14,937 nt of DNA, from contig DAWU01000011.1 of NCBI GenBank assembly GCA_002506105.1, positions 1 through 14,937 of the forward strand, in the 5' to 3' direction. The first letter of the stretch is position 1. Every line of letters starts with the position of its first letter. Under the pieces are notes generated by a model. The model was not told the DNA's origin, made no database searches, and saw only the letters and a list, made by a program, of their open reading frames with translations. Source of the DNA: Methanolinea sp. UBA275 (GTDB lineage: Archaea; Halobacteriota; Methanomicrobia; Methanomicrobiales; Methanospirillaceae). Positions 7,050 to 14,023 of this stretch are shown piece by piece. The position numbers were made by a program, and so were the translations under genes.

Positions 7050-8564
7050 ATGGAGAACAGGCAGAACGACGTCGCATTTGACCAGCAGAGGCTTGAGAAG
7101 AGAGAGGAACTGCGTGTATCAGGTGTTCCCTTCTACCCGCCGGAATTCGAAAGCCGGGAGACCATCCGTGCCATCAAGGAGAGGCATGCCGGGATAGGGC
7201 ACGAAAAGAGTGAGGAGAGAGTATGCACCGCCGGGCGCCTGTATACGATACGAAACCATGGGAAGACTGTTTTTGCCGATCTTCAGGACGGGAGTGGCCG
7301 CATCCAGCTCTATATAAGGAAGAATGACGTGGGGGAGGAGACGTTCAACTCTTTCCTTAAGACAACCGAGCGGGGCGACATCGTAGGGGTCGGCGGACAT
7401 GTTTTCCGTACAAAAGTTGGAGAGATCACGCTGTGGGTGGACACGATCACGCTCCTTACCAAGACGCTGTGCCCCCTTCCCGAAAAGTTTCACGGTCTGA
7501 AGGACGTGGAGAAGCGGTACCGCCAGAGATATGTGGATCTCATCATGAACGACGACGTTCGAGAGACCTTCCGGACAAGGAGCCGCATAGTGTCCCTCAT
7601 CCGCAGCTACCTCACCGATCGCGGCTTCCTTGAATTCGAGACACCGATCCTGCAGCCGATATACGGGGGTGCCAATGCCAGGCCATTCACCACGTTCCAC
7701 CATTACCTCCAGCAGAATCTCTTCATGCGGATTGCTCCCGAACTCTATCTCAAGCGGCTGGTAGTTGGTGGTTTTGAAAAGGTCTTTGAGCTGGCCAGAA
7801 ACTTCCGGAACGAGGATATCGATACCCACCACAATCCGGAGTTCTCAATGGTTGAGATCTACGAGGCATACAGGGATTACAAGGACATGATGGCGCTGAC
7901 AGAGGGAATCATCAGCTCTCTTGTGCACGAGATCCACGGGACGTACCACCTGACATTTGAGGATACCCCCCTTGATTTCAACCCTCCATGGAAGAAGATG
8001 AGCATGGACCAGGCGGTAAAGGAACTTGGGGGAATCGATATCTGGGCATATTCCTTCGACGATCTGCGCAGGATTGCGCAGGAGAGAAAGATCGAGGACT
8101 GGGAGAAGGCCGAGAACCACCGGGAACTGCTGGTGTTACTCTTTGAGGGCCTTGTCGAGGATCAGCTGGTCCAGCCGACGTTCATTTACGATTTCCCTAT
8201 CGAGAACAGTCCGCTCGCGAAGAAACACAGGTCCCGCGAGGGTTTCACCGAGAGATTCGAGCTCTTCATCTGCGGTATGGAGATCGCGAACGGCTTCTCC
8301 GAGCTGAATGATCCCGTTGACCAGATGGAGAGGTTTGAACGGCAGGATGCCAAAAGGAGAGCCGGTGATGTGGAAGCCCAGATGATCGATTATGACTTCA
8401 TCAACGCACTCGGGTACGGGATGCCCCCCACGGGGGGGGTTGGTCTTGGGATTGATCGCCTCGTGATGCTCTTAACCAACAAAAATTCGATCAAGGAGGT
8501 CATCCTCTTCCCCTCGATGAAACCAGAGGCGGGAGTAGACAGGCAGGAGTCAGGAGATTCCTGA
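7050..8564 (+). CDS. lysS: Lysyl-tRNA synthetase, class II
   Basis: A 504-residue cytoplasmic enzyme that charges tRNA-Lys with lysine. The N-terminal OB-fold anticodon-binding domain spans about residues 55-145 (RVCTAGRLYTIRNHGKTVFA onward). The class II catalytic domain follows the HGLKDVEKRYRQRYVDLI linker. It has motif 1 around FLEFETPIL, motif 2 FRNEDIDTHHNPEF from residue 252, and motif 3 GLGIDR at 465-470. Length is standard for class II LysRS. ATG 7050 is chosen because GGAG (7041-7044) sits 5 bases upstream; an in-frame GTG at 7020 would add ten residues with no family support. Archaea use either class I or class II LysRS, and the bacterial-like class II form here is a lineage-specific choice thought to involve gene transfer. 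Two homopolymer runs near 8424-8439 do not break the frame. Confidence 0.97.
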   Translation: MENRQNDVAFDQQRLEKREELRVSGVPFYPPEFESRETIRAIKERHAGIGHEKSEERVCTAGRLYTIRNHGKTVFADLQDGSGRIQLYIRKNDVGEETFNSFLKTTERGDIVGVGGHVFRTKVGEITLWVDTITLLTKTLCPLPEKFHGLKDVEKRYRQRYVDLIMNDDVRETFRTRSRIVSLIRSYLTDRGFLEFETPILQPIYGGANARPFTTFHHYLQQNLFMRIAPELYLKRLVVGGFEKVFELARNFRNEDIDTHHNPEFSMVEIYEAYRDYKDMMALTEGIISSLVHEIHGTYHLTFEDTPLDFNPPWKKMSMDQAVKELGGIDIWAYSFDDLRRIAQERKIEDWEKAENHRELLVLLFEGLVEDQLVQPTFIYDFPIENSPLAKKHRSREGFTERFELFICGMEIANGFSELNDPVDQMERFERQDAKRRAGDVEAQMIDYDFINALGYGMPPTGGVGLGIDRLVMLLTNKNSIKEVILFPSMKPEAGVDRQESGDS

Positions 8565-8626
8565 TGGCCATAATCATGGGATTCACTGATCATCTCATAT
8601 ACCATTACCCAGAATACAGCGGCTGA
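8564..8626 (+). CDS. Possible 20-codon ORF coupled to lysS
   Basis: An ATG overlaps the lysS stop by one base (TGATG, 8562-8566). It opens a 20-codon frame starting MAIIMGFTDHL and ending PEYSG. GGAG at 8553-8556 lies 7 bases before it, good spacing. The predicted peptide matches no family I know and has no clear membrane helix. The arrangement favours termination-reinitiation, but such a short ORF could occur by chance. Confidence 0.22.
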   Translation: MAIIMGFTDHLIYHYPEYSG

Positions 8627-8709
8627 CAGGGTTGCCCGTCACTCCGCGAGTTGCCCGGAAACCGTACACTCTCATTCCTCTTTTTGTATGTGTCCAGGAA
8701 ATCCAATGG

Positions 8710-8721
8710 TTTTTTAAAAAA
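8710..8721. terminator. Palindromic T6A6 tract, shared convergent terminator
   Basis: TTTTTTAAAAAA gives six T on both strands between the ends of lysS (plus) and the DUF350 gene (minus, stop at 8725). A further T5 at 8681-8685 serves the plus strand. This compact bidirectional arrangement fits oligo-T termination in archaea. Confidence 0.5.
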
Positions 8722-8724
8722 GGA

Positions 8725-9225
8725 TTAGATGAGGGCTGCGGTGATACCCATCACACCGGACTGGATGATCACTGCGGTGGCAATGATAACCCCGGCCATC
8801 TCCAGGGCAACGGCTACATTCCCCTTCTTGATCTCATCAAATTCATTGACGCCTTTCGTGAGCCGGTCCAGGATATTGAGGGCAAGGTAGATAGCTCCGA
8901 TCGCAAGGAGGATCCCAAGGACAAGTTGGAGGAAAGCACCTCCGATCGCAACGAGTCCGTCGAAGGATGAGAATCCGACTGCGAGAGCCTTTGAAATGCC
9001 GAGAGAAATCCCGGATACCCCCGACTGCACTACCACAGCGATTGCAATGAAGACAGAAGCGATAATGACGCCCACTGCGGTATTTCCCTTTGCCAATTCT
9101 TTCTCTTCATCTATTCCCTTCGTGATCTTTGAGAGCACGGAATACCCGATATACAGAGCGACCACTGCCAGAATGATGGCAACGATCAACTGTATAATCC
9201 CAATTACTGCATTTGCCCAAAGCAT
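8725..9225 (-). CDS. DUF350 family membrane protein, tandem duplication
   Basis: A 166-residue integral membrane protein with four hydrophobic segments (about 6-31, 48-73, 89-118, 135-162). It consists of two copies of one unit offset by about 88 residues: ITKGIDEEKELAKGN at 34-48 matches LTKGVNEFDEIKKGN at 122-136, and both halves continue to a QSGV (67-70 and 155-158). This fits the DUF350 family, whose function is not established. The ATG at 9225 has GAGGTGA (9232-9238 on the minus strand) 6 bases upstream, and a TATA box about 50 bases upstream supports a monocistronic message. The conserved charged KG(I/V)xE...KGN loops between the paired helices are the likely functional surface. Confidence 0.88.
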   Translation of the reverse strand: MLWANAVIGIIQLIVAIILAVVALYIGYSVLSKITKGIDEEKELAKGNTAVGVIIASVFIAIAVVVQSGVSGISLGISKALAVGFSSFDGLVAIGGAFLQLVLGILLAIGAIYLALNILDRLTKGVNEFDEIKKGNVAVALEMAGVIIATAVIIQSGVMGITAALI

Positions 9226-9272
9226 GTGTTTTCACCTCAATAGTGGTTTTTAGTAGGTGGGGGTAAACAATA

Positions 9273-9283
9273 CTTAAATATAT
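9273..9283 (-). promoter_or_regulatory. TATA box of the DUF350 gene
   Basis: On the minus strand the sequence reads ATATATTTAAG, predicting a transcript start near 9253 and a leader of about 28 bases that contains the Shine-Dalgarno site. Confidence 0.55.
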
Positions 9284-9307
9284 CGTGAATTTCTAAAAAC
9301 GGGCGAT

Positions 9308-9327
9308 AAAAAACATGCCGTCAAGGC
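9308..9327 (-). terminator. Short hairpin plus T6 terminator
   Basis: On the minus strand, beyond the stop at 9356, TGCC/GGCA arms form a 4-bp stem (about 9316-9328) followed by six T (9308-9313). It would end the transcript of the 115-residue protein before the DUF350 promoter. Confidence 0.45.
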
Positions 9328-9355
9328 AATCCAGCGCAGAGTGCCCATTATCGGA

Positions 9356-9703
9356 TCATTCATCGCAGGCCCTGCTCATTTCATATATCTCAAGCACTTC
9401 AGCAGCACTCCCGGCTCCTATTTCGCGTGCGACCTGGTCGATAAGGATACTGATATGATCGAGAGGGACACACCCCAGACTTTCTTGGCCTTCTCGTATC
9501 AGTGAAACGAGGTATTCGAGATCATCCCTTGTAAGAGTTCGAATGCGACGCTGAAAATCCCCTTGATCGGTAGAAAAATGGTTAGAGACGGGGGGAATGA
9601 GGGATCGAAAGGGCAGGCCGGACCCGTTGCAGGTGAGGGTCTCGCATTCGGGGGCCATCTTTTTGAGGAGCGAGAGATCCCTCTCAGTCAGTTCCCTGGG
9701 CAT
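9356..9703 (-). CDS. Conserved-looking protein of unknown function, 115 aa
   Basis: A soluble, acidic, probably helical protein without signal or membrane segments. It opens MPRELTERDLSLLKKMAPEC, has a cysteine pair region ECETLTC (19-25), a central DDLEYLVSLIREG and a C-terminal helix ending SRACDE. I do not recognise a named family. The frame stays open 50 codons further upstream, but ATG 9703 is chosen because GGTGAT (9707-9712 on the minus strand) precedes it, and the upstream part is A/T-rich leader-like DNA containing hairpins. It has four cysteines in total (two in ECETLTC, one in SLGC, one in RACDE), which could bind metal or form disulphides; this is only inference. It is transcribed alone, divergent from the large surface-protein gene. 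Confidence 0.7.
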   Translation of the reverse strand: MPRELTERDLSLLKKMAPECETLTCNGSGLPFRSLIPPVSNHFSTDQGDFQRRIRTLTRDDLEYLVSLIREGQESLGCVPLDHISILIDQVAREIGAGSAAEVLEIYEMSRACDE

Positions 9704-9766
9704 GGTATCACCATCTTTGATGTCTTTCGTGAATAAGGCTCGGGTCTGCAGAGATGGCGCAGAATA

Positions 9767-9797
9767 TTTCGCCTTTTTGCGGCGAAAAACGCAAAAA
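9767..9797. promoter_or_regulatory. Two mutually exclusive hairpins upstream of the 115-aa gene
   Basis: TTTCGCC (9767-9773) pairs with GGCGAAA (9781-9787), while TTTTTGCG (9774-9781) pairs with CGCAAAAA (9790-9797). The two stems compete for the same bases, as in attenuators. A possible minus-strand TATA-like AAATATT (about 9764-9770) lies at the edge, so the element may be an operator instead. Confidence 0.4.
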
Positions 9798-10000
9798 TTA
9801 GGGGATTTGGGGGAAAGTTTTATCATCATCCAAATAGAGGGTTTTTTTACCACAATCTGATCAGAACTCCAGGTTTCACACCGGGTAGTGGTTCGTGGGC
9901 TTTGGCGAAGTTTAGTGGGATACTGCGTGGCATCCTAGGGGCAGGGTATTCCACATCCCTCCATGGCCATGTACCTTGTGTTAGGTGGAAGGTGCAACTC

Positions 10001-13000
10001 ATGAGATCAACGTCAGGAATTTCATTTATCCTCATCATGGTAGCAGCGCTCCTGGCACTCACCATGGCCCCGGCCGTTGCGGATGGAACGGTCGATGTGG
10101 ATATGTCCAGGATTCCCCTGGTCTTCATCGAGAACCAGGGGCAGAAGAGTGCAGAGGTTCTCTACCATGCTGATGCTGCAGGCCATAGCATCTATTTCAC
10201 CCGAGATGGGGTGGTATGTGTGGCTGGCGCAACAGAGAATGAGCCCGGGTCTGCGGTCACGATCACGATGGTCGGGCAGGAAGCAGGAGCCCTCGTTGTA
10301 GGAGAGGATCTCCTTCCGGGGACTGCGAACTTTTTCCTGGGAAGTGATCCCGGGAAGTGGGTTTCATCGGTACCGACCTACGGAAGCGTGAGATATACAG
10401 GGGTCCTCCCCGGTGTGGATGTCATCTACTACGGCACACAGGGAGCCCTCAAGCGGGACATCAGGCTTGCTGCCGGCATAGATCCTGCCACAGTGGTATT
10501 CCGGTATTCAGGCCAGGAGAGCCTCTCGATCGATGAAGAAGGGGCACTCCTCGTAGAGACTGCCACGGGGATGCTTGTTGAGGCAGCTCCTTTCTGCTAC
10601 CAGGTTATTGATGGCACCCAGGTTCCGATTTCCTGCGAGTATGTGATACTCGGGGACACCCTTGTGAGTTTCAGTATAGGATCATATGACCCCGATTATC
10701 CGGTGGTCATCGACCCGTATCTCGATTTCTCAACGTATCTCGGGGGGAGCCAGCAGGATCGCGGCTACGCGGTCGCGGTTGACAGTGCAGGCAGCACCTA
10801 TGTGACCGGGGCAACCCAGTCCACGAATTTCCCCTATCCCCAGTACAAGCCACGGTACCAGCAACTCAATGCAGGGGGACTTGACGTATTTGTTACAAAG
10901 TTTGAGCCTAATGGTAAGGCGATGAACTACTCGACCTATATCGGAGGGTATAATGATGACTCCGGGCAGGGAATCGCGGTAGATGCATCAGGAAATGCGT
11001 TTATCACTGGGTACACAATATCTGATAATTTCCCGGTTCGTTATGCCTTCCAGCCCACCAAGCACATTGCATACCCTGATTCCGATGCCTTCGTGACTGC
11101 GTTGAATCCGACCGGAACAACGCTCCTCTTCTCCTCCTACCTCGGAGGGAACATGACTGATGTCGGGCAGGCCATCGCGTTGAATGGTTCAGGAATGCCA
11201 GTCATCACCGGGTACACGGGGTCCTGGAACTTCCCCAATGAGACACCGTTTGATCCCGAATTGAATGGCACATTCGATGCGTTCGTGACAGGGGTCTCTT
11301 ATGATGCATCTTCATCGACGATTTCGTTCTCAACATTCCTAGGTGGTGATGGAACCGACCAGGGATATGGGCTCGCGGTGCATAATGCCACAGGCGACAT
11401 TTACATAACAGGCCTGACACGATCCTGGAATTTCCCGACAGTCCTCCCGGCGTTCCTTCAGAACATCTCCTGGAACCAGGATGCATTCGTGACGCATTTG
11501 AATCCGACCGCGAGTTCCCTCGTCTCATCCACCTACCTCGGCGGTATTGGTGAGGAGACTGGATACGGAATCGCGGTCGATGATGCGGGGTATATCTACG
11601 TGACAGGGTATACTCAGGCGAGTGACGATCCTTATTCCGGATTCCCCGTAACCTATGACGCTTTCCAGACCACCAAAGAGGGGCTCCAGGATGCCTTCCT
11701 TTCCAAGTTTGAACCTGACGGAGTCTATCTCAACTATTCAACCTTCCTCGGTGGTTCCCTGATTGATGAAGGAACCGGTGTTGCCGTTGATGAGACTGGT
11801 TCTGCCTTCCTCACCGGCTTTACAGATTCCCCCGACTTCCCTACCGAAGGCCCACTCTATACCAACCACGACGGGTTCAAGTACGATGCATTTGTCACCC
11901 GCTTCCTCCCGAACGGTTCCGCGCTGATGTATTCCACCTATCTCGGCGGTGAGTATGACGACCGGGCAATGGGTATCGCAAGAGAGGGGGCGAACGTGTC
12001 GGTGGTCGGATGGACCGATTCGCGGGATTTCCCGCTGAAGAACCCTGTTCAACCAACGTATCGCTTTGCCTTTGATGCCTTCGTAGCAAGGATAGTGTCG
12101 ATCCCCCCGGTTGCAAACTTTACCGGAGAAGCACTCGGTGTCACCAACTATACGCTTATCAAGGGACTGCCCCCGCTGCTCGTGAACTTCACCGATCTCT
12201 CCACCGGGAATCCCACCATGTGGTCCTGGCTCCTTGATAACGGAGCAACCTCGAGCGAACAGAACCCCTCCCACACCTATCCCACCGGAAACTGGACCGT
12301 GAACCTGACAGTCAGCAATGCAGAGGGCAGCGATTCGATGGGGAAATACTGGTACATCCAGGTGGGAGACCCCCTGATCGTGAACTTCTCTGCGAACATG
12401 ACGGATGTTCCCTGCACCTTCTGCCAGGGTCTTGCACCTTTAAACGTGAGCTTCACCGACCTGACCGACGACACACCGGTCGCGTGGAACTGGAGTTTCG
12501 GTGACGGGAACCACAGCATCCTGCAGCATCCGGTCAACTTCACCTACAACATCCCCGGTCTCTATAACGTGAGCCTGGAGGCTACGAACTGGTACGGCTC
12601 TAATAGCACGACCAAGTATTACATGGTGGAGGCAGGATGCGTTCCTGATGCGAACTTCACGGCAAATGTAACGTATGGAATCGCACCGCTCCACGTCGGG
12701 TTTACCGACTCCTCGTTTGCAGTTCCCCCGGTAAATGCCTGGAACTGGAGTTTCGGAGATGGATCAGCGAATGGAACGACCCAGAACCCCCTGCATATCT
12801 TCAATGCGAGAGGAAACTACACGGTCAACCTTACAGTCACTAACTTCTGGGGGACGGATACAGAATCAAAGACTGAATACATAAGGGTAGGGGAGGTTCC
12901 GATAGCGAACTTCACCGCTGATCCAAGAGTGGGAGTGGAGAACCTTATCGTCAACTTCACCGATCATTCAACCGGGTATCCCAACTGGTGGCTCTGGGAT

Positions 13001-13801
13001 CTTGGAAATGGATTCATCGACAACAAGACCAGCAACCTGACATTCAACCACACGTATCCGAATGCCGGGAACTTCACGATCAAGCTCACGGTTGGCAATG
13101 AATTCGGCACGAGCAGCATGACAAGGCCCCGCTATATCACTGTCGGAGGGAATGCGACAGTGGAGAACCTGACATTTGTTCCCTCCTCGGCCATTATTCC
13201 AACCAACTCCACCACGGCCATGAAGCTGATCCTGGAGTCGGCGGACAGGGGCCTCTCAGGATATAACATTACCATTTACTTCGAGGACCCGTCCGCCGCG
13301 GATTTTGTTACCCTGCAGGTCCCAGAATGGGTGGATCCAGACAATCCCGATTATGCAGACAAGAGTACAGTCCCTGCGTCATCGGTGTGGTTGAGAGTAG
13401 CTGATCTTGACGATGTCATTAAACCGGGTGCGACGAACATCGATCTGGCACTTTTCAATACAACCGGGAAGTGGCCAGGTTCCACCCTCATGAATGTGAC
13501 GGTGACGAAGATCGATACCGATACCGGCGACGCGTTGCTGACCCATGTCAACCCGGCCCCGGTCACCATCGTTGCCCTTCTTCCCCTCCCAGGCCAGCCT
13601 GTTCCACCTACCGATTACTACCATGATGGGGTTTATTGGGATCTCAATGGTGACGGGCAAATCACACTGGCTGACGTGTTTCTCTACTTCCGTTACCTTG
13701 AGTGGATAGAAGCGAACGAGCCGATCAGCCTCTTTGATTACAACAACAATGGGCGAATCGACTTCAATGACCTCTATCTCCTGTTCATGAAGGTGTCCTA
13801 G
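10001..13801 (+). CDS. Secreted surface protein: SBBP propeller, four PKD domains, cohesin-like domain, dockerin
   Basis: A 1266-residue exported protein. Residues 1-27 form a signal peptide (R2, hydrophobic ISFILIMVAALLALTM, cleavage after AVA). Residues 35-240 are the FIENQGQ-type domain that usually precedes SBBP repeats. Seven SBBP repeats with YLGG cores begin near DNA 10724, 10922, 11126, 11320, 11517, 11730 and 11924, about 66 residues apart, enough for one seven-bladed propeller. Four PKD domains follow (residues about 703-788, 790-878, 880-964, 965-1049; WNWSFGDG in two). Then comes a cohesin-like beta domain (about 1050-1192), a proline linker and a dockerin with calcium loops DLNGDGQITLAD (1214) and DYNNNGRIDFND (1246). 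There is no C-terminal membrane anchor, so the dockerin may provide attachment. Many N-x-S/T sequons fit archaeal glycosylation. ATG 10001 is chosen for the signal peptide and GGTG at 9991-9994. Confidence 0.93.
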   Translation: MRSTSGISFILIMVAALLALTMAPAVADGTVDVDMSRIPLVFIENQGQKSAEVLYHADAAGHSIYFTRDGVVCVAGATENEPGSAVTITMVGQEAGALVVGEDLLPGTANFFLGSDPGKWVSSVPTYGSVRYTGVLPGVDVIYYGTQGALKRDIRLAAGIDPATVVFRYSGQESLSIDEEGALLVETATGMLVEAAPFCYQVIDGTQVPISCEYVILGDTLVSFSIGSYDPDYPVVIDPYLDFSTYLGGSQQDRGYAVAVDSAGSTYVTGATQSTNFPYPQYKPRYQQLNAGGLDVFVTKFEPNGKAMNYSTYIGGYNDDSGQGIAVDASGNAFITGYTISDNFPVRYAFQPTKHIAYPDSDAFVTALNPTGTTLLFSSYLGGNMTDVGQAIALNGSGMPVITGYTGSWNFPNETPFDPELNGTFDAFVTGVSYDASSSTISFSTFLGGDGTDQGYGLAVHNATGDIYITGLTRSWNFPTVLPAFLQNISWNQDAFVTHLNPTASSLVSSTYLGGIGEETGYGIAVDDAGYIYVTGYTQASDDPYSGFPVTYDAFQTTKEGLQDAFLSKFEPDGVYLNYSTFLGGSLIDEGTGVAVDETGSAFLTGFTDSPDFPTEGPLYTNHDGFKYDAFVTRFLPNGSALMYSTYLGGEYDDRAMGIAREGANVSVVGWTDSRDFPLKNPVQPTYRFAFDAFVARIVSIPPVANFTGEALGVTNYTLIKGLPPLLVNFTDLSTGNPTMWSWLLDNGATSSEQNPSHTYPTGNWTVNLTVSNAEGSDSMGKYWYIQVGDPLIVNFSANMTDVPCTFCQGLAPLNVSFTDLTDDTPVAWNWSFGDGNHSILQHPVNFTYNIPGLYNVSLEATNWYGSNSTTKYYMVEAGCVPDANFTANVTYGIAPLHVGFTDSSFAVPPVNAWNWSFGDGSANGTTQNPLHIFNARGNYTVNLTVTNFWGTDTESKTEYIRVGEVPIANFTADPRVGVENLIVNFTDHSTGYPNWWLWDLGNGFIDNKTSNLTFNHTYPNAGNFTIKLTVGNEFGTSSMTRPRYITVGGNATVENLTFVPSSAIIPTNSTTAMKLILESADRGLSGYNITIYFEDPSAADFVTLQVPEWVDPDNPDYADKSTVPASSVWLRVADLDDVIKPGATNIDLALFNTTGKWPGSTLMNVTVTKIDTDTGDALLTHVNPAPVTIVALLPLPGQPVPPTDYYHDGVYWDLNGDGQITLADVFLYFRYLEWIEANEPISLFDYNNNGRIDFNDLYLLFMKVS

Positions 13802-13811
13802 GACATCCAAA

Positions 13812-13816
13812 TTTTT
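13812..13816 (+). terminator. Oligo-T after the large surface-protein gene
   Basis: TTTTT 10 bases after the TAG stop, a likely weak terminator. The 222-base gap to the next gene contains the palindrome-like ACGGATTTAACCGT (about 13886-13899) and the tandem CCATTATCCATTATG (13911-13927), but no clear TATA box. Confidence 0.35.
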
Positions 13817-14023
13817 CCTGATTGTTATGAATGACTGCAAGGAAAACGCCAAAAATCGGAACAAGGGCCTAATATCACACACAGAAAACGGATTTAACCG
13901 TATTTCTCACCATCCATTATCCATTATGATCGAAAACGAAAAATCACGCAGATTCATGCAGGAGAAGACCTTCCTGTGTTCTAAACGCGGATCAGAGGCA
14001 TTTTCTGCACACGAGGTATGCAT

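Noticed and set aside
7119..7832. 237-codon minus-strand frame within lysS
   Set aside because: Antisense to the conserved synthetase domains and no independent support.
9704..9853. 50-residue upstream extension of the 115-residue protein
   Set aside because: It would start at a GTG in A/T-rich DNA and run through the hairpins; ATG 9703 has a GGTGAT site.
9847..10128. 93-codon minus-strand frame over the surface-protein start
   Set aside because: Opposite the signal peptide coding region and the leader; no ribosome binding site.
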